A stretch of 57,725 nucleotides of DNA. Source: a virus. Positions within the stretch are counted from its first letter, which is position 1. Every line of letters begins with the position of its first letter. Positions 1 to 8,078 of this stretch are shown here, one piece after another. A program made the position numbers and the translations under genes. Where the stretch lies: the IMG/VR virus record IMGVR_UViG_3300044974_001269, positions 1 through 57,725 of that record, one strand, 5' to 3'. A model generated the notes under the pieces. That model saw only the letters and a list, made by a program, of their open reading frames with translations, had not been told where the DNA came from and made no database searches.

Positions 1-74
1 TTGGTTTGACAAGATTTAGCAACTTTTTCTAACCAAATGATAACGTCTCCCCAATGATTACTTTGTTTATCCAT
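1..74 (-). CDS. partial CDS at window edge, unknown
   Basis: An ATG on the minus strand at 74 opens a frame that runs off the window start. The visible N-terminus begins MDKQSNHWGDVIIWLEK. It is too short to assign. It lies upstream of the hairpin at 109-140, so that hairpin separates it from the endolysin gene. Confidence 0.45.
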   Translation of the reverse strand, partial: MDKQSNHWGDVIIWLEKVAKSCQT

Positions 75-108
75 TTTTATAGTTTGAACAAAGATAAGAA
101 AAAAATAA

Positions 109-140
109 GACCCGACAAAATAATTTTTGACGGGTCTTTT
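109..140. terminator. bidirectional rho-independent terminator
   Basis: Inverted repeat GACCCG/CGGGTC extended by CAAAA/TTTTG, with T-rich tails on both sides. It most likely ends the long minus-strand lysis/surface operon after the endolysin. Confidence 0.75.
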
Positions 141-151
141 GGAAAGGATAT

Positions 152-247
152 ATGAGAACACCTTACGGTGATGTCATTTATAAATATAATAAAGAACCAA
201 AAATTATCAAATTCAGACACAACCAGAGGGGTTATTTTAATAAATGA
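152..247 (+). CDS. candidate 31-aa small protein
   Basis: ATG at 152 preceded by GGAAAGGA, a good Shine-Dalgarno-like stretch, followed by 31 codons rich in Lys, Tyr and Arg and a TGA. It overlaps the 3' end of the endolysin gene on the other strand by 16 bases. No family is recognised. The RBS is the main support; it could be chance. Confidence 0.3.
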   Translation: MRTPYGDVIYKYNKEPKIIKFRHNQRGYFNK

Positions 248-1065
248 TAATATTCTTTAAAATGTTTCAATCTATCAGCAAGTCCTATGGTTCCACCATT
301 TACACATTTTGTAACGGAAGTTACAGTTGCGTTGGAATCATCAACACATCTTTTCAAACAATTTTTACTGAAAAACCATGCCGCTGAGAGTAAAGGGTAT
401 TTTGTTGAAACCAAATCAGGATTTGAAACAATGTCTTCATTTATTGCTTTTCCAAATGCGGTGTAATTGTCTTTACCTGTGAGTTGAATATAACCTCTAC
501 CACGAAATTTGAAACCTTCTCCTGTTGATTCAGGACCGTTACCCATTCTTCCTCCGTACACCTTTGATGCAATTTTCTGAGGATTTCTTGCGTAAGATTC
601 AGAAAGATTTCCCGGAAAATATTTTGGGAAAATGTTTTTGAGACCCTGAGCGGAATAATTTAAATTCTCTTGAGTAAGTCTAAATCCTCCTGATTCGTGA
701 CCACACTGTGCAAGAAAGTGAGCAAGTTTTAAAGGTGTATCGATACCGAATTTTTTTGCGGTATCAGGAATTTGAGCGATAACATTATCAGGAATGTGAC
801 CCTTCAGATTTTCTAATTTCAAAGAACCAGTGTTTACAATTGGAGCTTGTTGTACAGGAGCGGGTTCAGTAATTAGAACTCCTTGTCCCATAATTTTTTG
901 CCATGTTTGTTCCCCCACGATACCATCGGGACTTAAACCATTTTTTGTTTGGAAATTTTTTACTGCTTGCTCAGTTCCATTACCGAAGATTCCATCGGCA
1001 CCTAAGCCCAATTTTTGTTGAAGTTTTTTAACGTCTTCTCCTTTAGACCCAACTTTTAGTAGCAT
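232..1065 (-). CDS. endolysin: PG-binding domain + GH19 lysozyme/chitinase-like
   Basis: 277 aa. Residues ~2-60 form a PG_binding_1 domain (two repeats of the type GxDGIFGxxTxxAVKxFQ). From ~95 on there is a glycoside hydrolase 19-like domain with the HESGGF segment carrying the expected catalytic Glu, then the conserved GRGYIQLTG stretch. GH19 phage enzymes cut the glycan chain of peptidoglycan. There is no signal peptide, so release would need a holin; a holin-like gene lies upstream in the same operon (4739-5296). It is the last gene of the operon, before a strong terminator, and has its own TATTTAT box 15 bp before the ATG, so it can be expressed separately. This is the clearest lysis gene in the window. 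Confidence 0.9.
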   Translation of the reverse strand: MLLKVGSKGEDVKKLQQKLGLGADGIFGNGTEQAVKNFQTKNGLSPDGIVGEQTWQKIMGQGVLITEPAPVQQAPIVNTGSLKLENLKGHIPDNVIAQIPDTAKKFGIDTPLKLAHFLAQCGHESGGFRLTQENLNYSAQGLKNIFPKYFPGNLSESYARNPQKIASKVYGGRMGNGPESTGEGFKFRGRGYIQLTGKDNYTAFGKAINEDIVSNPDLVSTKYPLLSAAWFFSKNCLKRCVDDSNATVTSVTKCVNGGTIGLADRLKHFKEYYHLLK

Positions 1066-1080
1066 AGTAATTTACTTTTT

Positions 1081-1091
1081 CAATAAATATT
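1081..1091 (-). promoter_or_regulatory. TATTTAT-box promoter candidate (endolysin)
   Basis: Minus-strand AATATTTATTG 15 bp before the endolysin ATG. Member of the recurrent box described in the findings. Confidence 0.5.
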
Positions 1092-1093
1092 TT

Positions 1094-2539
1094 CTACTGT
1101 GAAGAATGTGATAGATTAACATCACCTAATATACAATACTTGATGTTTTGAGTAACGTTCGAAGTTGTCACATTTATTGTAAAAAATGTGACGGGTGATA
1201 TAGAACCAAAGTTTGTTCTATTGATGGAGTCATAATTTGTTGCAGTGAACCAAAGCACTTCCGTAATAGGTCTGAGTCCTGTAATATGTGCTAAGATTAG
1301 ATATGCGTCACCTAAATCAATAATACCATTTTTATTTGCGTCAGCGGCTTTCCACTGCTTTGTTCCCGTTAGAAATAAACCTGAGGGAGTATTATTAGGT
1401 GTATTTACGTTTTGAATTTCGTTAAATAGTGGGGTAAAATCGGCGGTTGTTATCCCTTGAATCGAAAGAGAGGGGACTAATTTATAGGTCGAATTTTGTT
1501 GAGGTAAAGTAAAGGTGTAAGTTCCACTTGAAGTTAAAGTTTTATAATCGACCAAGGTTTCAACTCCGTTTACCACCCTATATAATGTCAAAGTTGGATA
1601 AGGGCTCAGTGTCGGAACTGAAACTGTACCCGAAAGTGTATTTGTAATTGCAACAGTATTAGTTGTGTTTGCTGCGTAGTATCCTGTAAAAGTTGCATCC
1701 TGAGGATTTGACCACGTACCAAACTCAATTACGTAAGGATTGGACCAATCAGGTAAATCATTCCAACATCCACCACCACCCCATTTTGTTACTGCAAAAT
1801 CTTCACCACCAGCATCATTAGGTTCACCACCACACCAATTTTGATATGTTCCTGGTTGAGGGTTCCCATTAAAGTTTCCAATATTGACCAAAGTTCCATT
1901 TTCAGGACCCGCATCAACTCTCCAATAACCCTCTTGTAGTCTGTCTGAGAGAGCAAACCATATATTATTCTGAGGAACGTTTGCAATAATAAAGTTTTGT
2001 TCATCCGCAGACGTAATTGTCACCAAATAACCAGTTTGACCTTTGAAGGTTTGTTGAGCAGCTAAAACCTTTGAATTTGTGTAAGTCGCGGTGGTCGAAA
2101 TTGGTCTATAAAAGTGACCATTTGTTGCGTTGTAATAATATCCCACAGGGTTTATTGTTGTTGAAACTGAGATTTGAACACTTCCCAATGCAGAACCTGT
2201 GTTGATTTTGAGTGAGGCAAGTGCGTTATTTACGTTTGCTTGAGTTCCTGTGAAACTTATTCTTGTGATATTTGACCAAGTGTTATATCCTGTGGCAAAA
2301 GATAAACCTGTAGTTGTTGTGATTGAAAATGTTGTTCCTGCGGGGGGATTAACAAGACCTATTGAAGTTAATAAAGTTTCAGATGTGAATCCGTTGATTA
2401 CAAATCCACTTGCATCTTGACCTGAGGTACTCACCTGATAAGTTCTTCCTGGAGGTGCCGTTACACTTTGTGCGAAACAAAAATCATGCGAAACAAACTG
2501 TGCGAAACAAAATAAAAATATGGTAAGGAATATTTTCAT
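1094..2539 (-). CDS. secreted C-type lectin protein with dockerin-like end
   Basis: 481 aa. It has an N-terminal signal peptide (hydrophobic residues ~3-22, FCFAQ cleavage region). Residues ~40-125 are beta-rich. Residues ~140-275 form a C-type lectin fold with the sugar-binding EPN motif (CGGEPNDAGGE) and the WND motif (CWNDLPDW). The C-terminus (~395-481) carries a calcium-loop segment DANKNGIIDLGDAYLILAHI, LRPI, and a GDVNLSHSS end. The same module occurs inside the 634-aa protein at 5613-7517, where it is followed by cohesin-like and T9SS domains; here the protein stops directly after it. Its start overlaps the end of the upstream gene by 4 bases (ATGA). It is probably exported and binds glycans on the host surface or on a virion. 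Confidence 0.8.
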   Translation of the reverse strand: MKIFLTIFLFCFAQFVSHDFCFAQSVTAPPGRTYQVSTSGQDASGFVINGFTSETLLTSIGLVNPPAGTTFSITTTTGLSFATGYNTWSNITRISFTGTQANVNNALASLKINTGSALGSVQISVSTTINPVGYYYNATNGHFYRPISTTATYTNSKVLAAQQTFKGQTGYLVTITSADEQNFIIANVPQNNIWFALSDRLQEGYWRVDAGPENGTLVNIGNFNGNPQPGTYQNWCGGEPNDAGGEDFAVTKWGGGGCWNDLPDWSNPYVIEFGTWSNPQDATFTGYYAANTTNTVAITNTLSGTVSVPTLSPYPTLTLYRVVNGVETLVDYKTLTSSGTYTFTLPQQNSTYKLVPSLSIQGITTADFTPLFNEIQNVNTPNNTPSGLFLTGTKQWKAADANKNGIIDLGDAYLILAHITGLRPITEVLWFTATNYDSINRTNFGSISPVTFFTINVTTSNVTQNIKYCILGDVNLSHSSQ

Positions 2540-4020
2540 AGATTTACTTTACTACCAATCAAGAAAAATGATAAAATAGGAAACTCAGGATTGGTACTCA
2601 GATTGGCTTTATAATTTACATTAAATTTGAATCTTCTTGAGATTTGGTAATCAAATCCACTTCCTATGAACGCACTGAATGTTCTGTCTGTTACAGTTAC
2701 TTTATCTACTGAAGAATAAACCACAGGTGTTGAAATTAAATAAATCTCAGGGGAGATGGTAAGTTTTTTATTTGCAACAATTGGCTTGGTATAAAATGCA
2801 GTGAATGATGGACTGATAAATAAGTTACTATCTTCAGGAAGTTTGGCAACAGCTCCACTTATATTAAATCCTGTAATTCCCCACTTCTTGGCGTTTATTA
2901 TCATACTATAACCCAAAAATGAAAATAGGTTTCCGTATGAATAAGCACCCGTTAGATTTACATTATGAACGAATTTAAGGGTTCCTGATTGGTTAATTTT
3001 TATTTTTGTATATCTTGAATTGATAGCAAATTGTTTGAAATTAAACCAAATCATTCCTGTTACACCCCAAGAACTTGTTCCCATTAGAGAGGTTCTTGAT
3101 ACACCGACATTTGCAATTCCTGTAAAACTTTTGTCTAAGTTTTGAGCGGAAGTAAGGTCAGATGAGACTATCATGGGGTTCGAATTTCCTGATTTTGATG
3201 AACCTTTTTTTCCTCCACCTCCACCACTTGAACCACCACTTTCTGAACCACGGTCGTTCCTTACATCAACGTTCATTACCGTTGTCGCCACCACCTCTGA
3301 ACCTTTTTCTTTATCTTTCTCACCGCTTCCCGTAGAAGAAGATGTAGAAACGCCACTATTATTATTACCCCCACTATTAGGAGAATTACTGTTCCCCCCG
3401 ACACCACTGCCACCGCTTGTAGGGTTATTTGAAGTCCCTTGAGAAGAAGTTTGACCCCCTTGGTTAGAACTTCCCACAGGTACAGAACTGTTGCCCTGAC
3501 CGCCTGATACACCTGAGCCCCCATTTGGAGAAGTCCCACTACTATTAGTATTAGAAACGGAATTATTAGAGTTAGAATTAGTATTTTCATTTCTATTTCT
3601 TGTTTTTTCGGACCTATTGTCTTTTGAACCCGCATCATTTCCACCCATAGATGAACCTTGCATCACGGATGAGTTTATTTGACCAACAACACTACTTACC
3701 ACATTTCCGATTACTTGTGCGGTTATTTGATTTCTTGTGACACCTACGGATTGAACCGAGCAAGGTGTCAATTTTCTGTAGTCCACATAAGCTTGATTGA
3801 CCCAAGAGGCAAAAGCACCACTCGCCACGTCAGCCGCGGTGAATGATGCCGATTTTCCATAAAAATAAATTATTGTTCCTCCCTGAATAGGGATTGAAAA
3901 GTTTGTGACAGCTTTTGTGCAAGGGTCTATAAACTCGTAATTAATGGTTTGAGCATCAACTTTCAAGCTGAGAAAGAAGATACAAACAATACTTAAAAAA
4001 ATTTTTAACCCTTTCCACAT
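2536..4020 (-). CDS. secreted low-complexity protein with C-terminal beta-barrel
   Basis: 494 aa. Signal peptide at residues ~1-23 (ends KVDA). Residues ~25-120 are a globular region with two Cys. Residues ~125-290 are extreme Ser/Gly/Asn low complexity. Residues ~290-494 are alternating hydrophobic/polar strands typical of an outer-membrane beta-barrel (ends LIGSKVNL). It starts one base after the CsgG-like gene stops and overlaps the lectin gene by 4 bases, so the three are translationally coupled. No family name can be given. By position after a CsgG-like pore it could be a surface partner of that secretion module; this is inference. Confidence 0.7.
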   Translation of the reverse strand: MWKGLKIFLSIVCIFFLSLKVDAQTINYEFIDPCTKAVTNFSIPIQGGTIIYFYGKSASFTAADVASGAFASWVNQAYVDYRKLTPCSVQSVGVTRNQITAQVIGNVVSSVVGQINSSVMQGSSMGGNDAGSKDNRSEKTRNRNENTNSNSNNSVSNTNSSGTSPNGGSGVSGGQGNSSVPVGSSNQGGQTSSQGTSNNPTSGGSGVGGNSNSPNSGGNNNSGVSTSSSTGSGEKDKEKGSEVVATTVMNVDVRNDRGSESGGSSGGGGGKKGSSKSGNSNPMIVSSDLTSAQNLDKSFTGIANVGVSRTSLMGTSSWGVTGMIWFNFKQFAINSRYTKIKINQSGTLKFVHNVNLTGAYSYGNLFSFLGYSMIINAKKWGITGFNISGAVAKLPEDSNLFISPSFTAFYTKPIVANKKLTISPEIYLISTPVVYSSVDKVTVTDRTFSAFIGSGFDYQISRRFKFNVNYKANLSTNPEFPILSFFLIGSKVNL

Positions 4021-4737
4021 TTATTTTGGGAACACGCCCTTTTTAATCATCCTTACAAGAATTCTACTACAAGCAATTTCAAGTGCTTTCTTTGTAGTAA
4101 TTCCTATTGTAGATTGATTGAATTTAACGTCACTCAAATTATCATCATTTAAAAGAGATAATTCTCTGACAGTCTTTGCCTCACCAAGACCTGATGCTGC
4201 AATAATTTCACCTGTTTCTGCGTTTGTAAATCTAACCTGAAGACCGAGTCTTGTGTTTACAATATTTTTAACTCCATCTTTTAAATTTACAGTCTCATCT
4301 TCAGAAACAGAAAAGTCATAAACTTCGATTGTAACGAAATAATGAGCAAGTCTAATCTTACCTCTTCCGTCCAATTTGTCTTGACTGATTCCTGCTTGGG
4401 ATGCCTGAAACTGTTTAACCATACGGTTTTTTATTTCGGTTTTATCTTCAGTAAAAGTAAATCTGTTTAGTTCAGACAAAAACTCCAAACTGATATTTGC
4501 AACACCAAGACCAACTTTCTTTTCTTTGAGTTCAGGATACTGTTCATATACCTCATCACTAATTCCAATTGTTAAGATTTGAATTGGAATTTGTGGACCA
4601 TCATAGTCCATAAGTGAATCGATATTAATCTTTGTTTCAAAACTCGCTTTATACTGCTCAGTTTTTGTTGTCCCCACAACTTGTGCGTTGACAAATGAGC
4701 ATGCAAGTAGAAATACAGGTAATAAAATTTTCTTCAT
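4021..4737 (-). CDS. CsgG-like outer-membrane secretion protein
   Basis: 238 aa from ATG 4737, chosen because it gives a signal peptide (MKKILLPVFLLACSFVNAQ); an upstream in-frame extension would run into the previous gene. The body matches the CsgG/curli assembly pattern: LSELNRFTFTEDK, GLGVANISLEFL, YFVTIEVYDF, LGLQVRFTNAETGEIIAAS, and a C-terminal helix. CsgG forms an outer-membrane pore for export of curli subunits. CsgG homologues are known in several marine myoviruses, but their role is not settled. The Cys in LLACSF could be a lipobox, as in CsgG, with SFVNAQ following; the cleavage type is ambiguous. Confidence 0.7.
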   Translation of the reverse strand: MKKILLPVFLLACSFVNAQVVGTTKTEQYKASFETKINIDSLMDYDGPQIPIQILTIGISDEVYEQYPELKEKKVGLGVANISLEFLSELNRFTFTEDKTEIKNRMVKQFQASQAGISQDKLDGRGKIRLAHYFVTIEVYDFSVSEDETVNLKDGVKNIVNTRLGLQVRFTNAETGEIIAASGLGEAKTVRELSLLNDDNLSDVKFNQSTIGITTKKALEIACSRILVRMIKKGVFPK

Positions 4738-4738
4738 T

Positions 4739-5296
4739 TTAAACTTGTTTAATAAGACCACATTTAAGACACTCTTCATCTCCATCACCATCAGCGTCAC
4801 CCCAAACGTGTTCACACTGACGATGTTCGAAATACATGTCTATAATACCGTCACCATCCTCATCGATACCATCCATTGTACCATCACCATCTTCATCGAT
4901 TTCGACACCGACTTGAGGGGCGACCTGAGGGGTTACTTGAGGGGTGGATACCACAATAGGTTCATTATGTTGAGCCGATGCAAAATCTTTCATATCTAAA
5001 GTAGATGAGAAAGATACACCATCCTCTTCGTCCATTTTTTGAACTAACATCTTGTCCTTATCTGTATCACTGAACCAATAGTCAATAATCTTACCATAAG
5101 AACCGATAAAAGCACCAAGTAATAAAAGTAGAAGCTCTTTCCACTCTCCACTGATAGCACTTTGTTCAAAAATAGCCAAAAAAATTGCGCCCATGATTAC
5201 AACAAATCCTCCAAGAACAAGAGCGGTAATCCACCATCTCTTTTTCATCATGGAGTTTAATAAATCTTTAAATCCTGTTGGTGTTTGTTGACTCAT
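4739..5296 (-). CDS. holin-like membrane protein with calcium-loop tail
   Basis: 185 aa. Two to three membrane segments lie near the N-terminus (residues ~20-46 and ~53-72). The stretch GEWKELLLLLLGAFIGSYG followed by YWFSDTD resembles the phage/GTA 3-TM holin family, where LLGAxxGxxGxxxDYWF is typical. The tail is acidic and holds repeated DxDGDGxxD loops (DEDGDGTMDGIDEDGDG, then DADGDGDE) and a CEHVW...CLKCG pair of Cys motifs that could bind zinc. In the same operon as the endolysin, a holin is the natural reading. The calcium/zinc tail is not usual for holins. Confidence 0.6.
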   Translation of the reverse strand: MSQQTPTGFKDLLNSMMKKRWWITALVLGGFVVIMGAIFLAIFEQSAISGEWKELLLLLLGAFIGSYGKIIDYWFSDTDKDKMLVQKMDEEDGVSFSSTLDMKDFASAQHNEPIVVSTPQVTPQVAPQVGVEIDEDGDGTMDGIDEDGDGIIDMYFEHRQCEHVWGDADGDGDEECLKCGLIKQV

Positions 5297-5299
5297 AAA

Positions 5300-5608
5300 T
5301 TACCATTTTGGTTCCTCTGAAAAAGGTTTAGGTTTTGGAGCAGGTTCAGCTGGTTTAGCAGCAGGTTGCGACGCTTTTTCTTTGATAATCACAGTTTTCT
5401 CAGGTGCTGCTTGCTGTTGTTGAGAATTGTTAATTACGATTGTTGGTTGAGGAGGAGGTGCTTGTTCTTGTTTTTCTTCATGACCGCCAAACAACAAAGT
5501 GCTTAGCCATACGCCACCACCCGCAACAACAGTTCCGAGTGTTCCTACGATGGTCTTCTTTAGTCCTGACCAAGACCCATCATTTTGTTCTAATTGTTCT
5601 TCTGACAT
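5300..5608 (-). CDS. small single-pass membrane protein, Pro/Ala-rich tail
   Basis: 102 aa. Residues ~17-42 form one Gly/Val-rich membrane segment; residues ~48-102 are Pro-, Gln-, Ala- and Lys-rich and probably extended (repeats of PAxKPAEPAPKPKP type). It sits 3 bases upstream of the holin-like gene. A periplasm-spanning or spanin-like role is possible from size and shape, but no family is recognised. Confidence 0.6.
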   Translation of the reverse strand: MSEEQLEQNDGSWSGLKKTIVGTLGTVVAGGGVWLSTLLFGGHEEKQEQAPPPQPTIVINNSQQQQAAPEKTVIIKEKASQPAAKPAEPAPKPKPFSEEPKW

Positions 5609-5612
5609 AGTT

Positions 5613-7517
5613 TTAAATTTTTACAAATGGTTTAGTTATTCTTTCATTATTATTCGCCATCACTAACAAATATTTACCTTGTGCTAGATTTTTGGCGTTA
5701 ATGGCTCTTGTGATTACGTTTGTAAACTCATCGGTTTTGAAATCTCCTAAATCCAAAACCTTTCTTCCGTTGTAATCATAAACATAACCCTTCATCCAAT
5801 AATTATTCGGAAATGTAACAGTTAATTCAAATTGTCCCGAATTTGGATTTGGTCTGATTTCTGCAATAGGCTTCGTTACGGCTAATACTGGCCCTGCCGC
5901 TCTATAAGTTAAAACTATTCTTTCAGATGCTAATTCAATATTGAAATGTTCACCTTCAGAATTGGAGGCGTCCATTAGTTGTCTAACAAAAACATAAGAA
6001 GAAATATCTTCCGAAGGGTCAATTGGCGTAAATTTTAAATTAAAGGGGGTGGATAAACCACTTATCCCCCCCTTTTTTTGATTATTCATTCCACCGAATC
6101 TGATGATTCCATTTTGGTCATCATGAGTTACATATTGTAACCACTCATTCGGAACTTTTGATATTATTTCTGCGAATCTAACTTTTGTTGGGTCATATTT
6201 CATTTCGAATTGTAATCCATAATTTACTAGTCCGTTTGTGGATACATTAAATGGTACAAACATGGGTTGACCTACAGAATATGAGTTCGGAATATTAACA
6301 GAATATCTTCCAGTATAAACAGGACCTCTTACAAGGTTCCCGTTTGCGTCATAAACAGGTGAAGAGTGACTTCTGTCAACATCTCCTTGTACATAATATT
6401 TCAAATCTAATGACAAATTAGAAGTAAGAACCGTATCTAGTACGAAATTTTGTCTACTTGTATAAGTTGTCCAATCTGACCACTGATTTGTACCTAAAGC
6501 CAAACTATCAAACTCGTTTTTGGTGAAAACTTTAATCAAGTTATTTGTTGCAATCGGTCTAAGTCCAGAAACGGAAGCGTAAATACCATAAGGGTCACCA
6601 CCATCAAACTTTTGGTTCCAATTTATATCTGCAATCAAATATGCCAACCCATTTTGTAAATGAGTGCGAGGGTAAGTTTGAGAAATGTCAGCGTTTACAA
6701 ATTCGTTGAACGCTTTTACTGCGTCAGTAACAGTAACTGAATTGTCTCTAATTGAAACTAAACTATCAGGATTGAATCTTAATTCGATTTTATACCTTGT
6801 GTTTTCATCGATATTATCCAAAACATATAAACCTGTGTTTATATCTGGAACTGTAGTTGAAACAAGATTTCCTGTTGCATTTTCATAACAATATAATGTC
6901 GGAACCCAACCTCTTGTAATCACTGATGGTGGAAGCCAAACCTTACCTGAAATTGTAAGGTTTCCAAGTAATTTCACTGCGAGTTTGTTATAATTCAAAA
7001 CCGCCACGTTGTCTCCAATTGTTGTTCCGTCAACTTTGAACATTCTTGCCCAATTAAGGGTTACAGTATCTGATACGAAGTTTGGAATTACGTTGTTAAT
7101 TCTATATTTGTTGTGAATTATGTAACCATTAGAGGAAACCTGTGAACCATTTGATAAAACCAAATAGTTTCTTGCTATAGTCCAGTTTGTATCGGACACA
7201 TAAGTGTAATTTCCACTTGAGTAGGATTGATATTTGTAATCATCCCAACTTCTGTAGGAAATTTCGGGACCGTTTCCACTAACCGCAGCGTCAACAGTTG
7301 TGGATATGTGTGTAAAAAGTCGTTTTTTATATTGCCAGTCCACTTGAAAACTTCTCACATCCGTACCAGTCGCTGGTTTGTAATACCAAGCAACATCTAA
7401 CGTGTCACCTCTCCTTACAGTTTTCAATTGTTGGAAGTGACCGATTTCTGGTGTTTGTGAAAAACCTAAAAATGGGAATGACAATAATGAAATAAATGCC
7501 AATAATTTTTTCATCAT
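5613..7517 (-). CDS. secreted cohesin/dockerin-like protein with T9SS sorting domain
   Basis: 634 aa. Signal peptide at residues ~1-20. Beta-rich N-terminal half. Residues ~265-390 hold a dockerin-like module (ADINWNQKFDGGDPYGIYA, LRPI, GDVDRSHSS) homologous to the lectin protein's C-terminus. Residues ~405-510 look cohesin-like: SYSVGQPMFVPFNVS, then YGLQFEMKYDPTKVRF. The last ~80 residues are a type A T9SS C-terminal domain: IRPNPNSGQFELTVTFP, GYVYDYNGRKVLDL, LAQGKYLLVM, ending KPFVKI. T9SS exists only in Bacteroidota and relatives; it exports cargo across the outer membrane and usually anchors it. A phage protein with this signal would be carried to the host surface by host machinery. It overlaps the upstream gene by 4 bases. 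Confidence 0.82.
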   Translation of the reverse strand: MMKKLLAFISLLSFPFLGFSQTPEIGHFQQLKTVRRGDTLDVAWYYKPATGTDVRSFQVDWQYKKRLFTHISTTVDAAVSGNGPEISYRSWDDYKYQSYSSGNYTYVSDTNWTIARNYLVLSNGSQVSSNGYIIHNKYRINNVIPNFVSDTVTLNWARMFKVDGTTIGDNVAVLNYNKLAVKLLGNLTISGKVWLPPSVITRGWVPTLYCYENATGNLVSTTVPDINTGLYVLDNIDENTRYKIELRFNPDSLVSIRDNSVTVTDAVKAFNEFVNADISQTYPRTHLQNGLAYLIADINWNQKFDGGDPYGIYASVSGLRPIATNNLIKVFTKNEFDSLALGTNQWSDWTTYTSRQNFVLDTVLTSNLSLDLKYYVQGDVDRSHSSPVYDANGNLVRGPVYTGRYSVNIPNSYSVGQPMFVPFNVSTNGLVNYGLQFEMKYDPTKVRFAEIISKVPNEWLQYVTHDDQNGIIRFGGMNNQKKGGISGLSTPFNLKFTPIDPSEDISSYVFVRQLMDASNSEGEHFNIELASERIVLTYRAAGPVLAVTKPIAEIRPNPNSGQFELTVTFPNNYWMKGYVYDYNGRKVLDLGDFKTDEFTNVITRAINAKNLAQGKYLLVMANNNERITKPFVKI

Positions 7518-8005
7518 TCAAATAGATTTTTGATTAATGTCTCACAGGATTTTTTTATCACATTAGAGACGGATTGTTGATTAATTTTACCACCTTCCGA
7601 AATTATCAGGGAAGACATAGAAATTTCCGAAGACTTTTCAGTTACTATCGTTTCTTTTATTTTTTTTCCTTTTGAGTCCAAAAGTTTTGCTCTCACTCTG
7701 AGAACCGTTTCATCATTTTCTTTATGAATTACAGAAAATCCTGTCTTGGTGTTAAGAACATCAAAGAAAATCAATTCAATTTGCAATTTATTCTCAGATA
7801 AATTACAACTGTCTACTAGTTGAAACTCCCTGTCTTGAAGGTATTCAAGTAAGATGTTCTTGAAACCAAATGTTAGGTTTCTATTACCCAACATTTGTCC
7901 AATTTGGATTTTATTTTCAATAGATGAAATACAAACCTTTTTATCTTGTGAATAAGAAAAAAGGGTGCTAAAAAGCAATAATAAAGTAACGAAAATTTTT
8001 CTCAT
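7514..8005 (-). CDS. small exported CsgG-like protein
   Basis: 163 aa. Signal peptide at residues ~1-19 (LLLFSTLFSYSQ). The remainder resembles a CsgG-type periplasmic domain: CISSIENK, GFKNILLEYLQDREFQLVD, LQIELIFFDVL, VLRVRAKLLDSKGKKI, then a terminal helix. It is shorter than the other CsgG-like protein in the operon (238 aa) and lacks an obvious pore-forming insertion, so it may be a periplasmic partner. It is the first gene of the minus-strand operon, behind a TATTTAT box. Confidence 0.55.
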   Translation of the reverse strand: MRKIFVTLLLLFSTLFSYSQDKKVCISSIENKIQIGQMLGNRNLTFGFKNILLEYLQDREFQLVDSCNLSENKLQIELIFFDVLNTKTGFSVIHKENDETVLRVRAKLLDSKGKKIKETIVTEKSSEISMSSLIISEGGKINQQSVSNVIKKSCETLIKNLFE

Positions 8006-8019
8006 TTTTCGGTAGTATC

Positions 8020-8048
8020 TTGGTATTCATAAATATATCTTATCTTTG
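8020..8048 (+). promoter_or_regulatory. host-type promoter candidate (PPK2)
   Basis: TTG, 18 bp, TATCTTTG, matching the Bacteroidota -33/-7 consensus TTTG-N19-TAnnTTTG. It would start transcription about 25 bp before the PPK2 ATG. Confidence 0.4.
8028..8038 (-). promoter_or_regulatory. TATTTAT-box promoter candidate (surface/lysis operon)
   Basis: Minus-strand ATATATTTATG, 22 bp before the first gene of the 8005-232 operon. It is divergent to the PPK2 promoters. Confidence 0.5.
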
Positions 8049-8054
8049 TTCCCG

Positions 8055-8063
8055 ATATTTATT
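8055..8063 (+). promoter_or_regulatory. TATTTAT-box promoter candidate (PPK2)
   Basis: ATATTTATT 15 bp before the ATG at 8079. PPK2 thus has both promoter classes in front of it. Confidence 0.5.
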
Positions 8064-8078
8064 TTAAATTAATTTTTT

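Noticed and set aside
3173-3442. Long plus-strand frame rich in Pro, Leu and Glu opposite the 494-aa gene
   Set aside because: It is the antisense of the Ser/Gly/Asn low-complexity region; the repeat composition makes the frame open by chance.
8011-8030. Shared TACCAAGATACTA motif at ~8015-8027 (minus) and 16025-16037 (plus)
   Set aside because: Only two copies, AT-rich, at different distances from start codons. Not enough to call a regulatory site without a genome-wide count.
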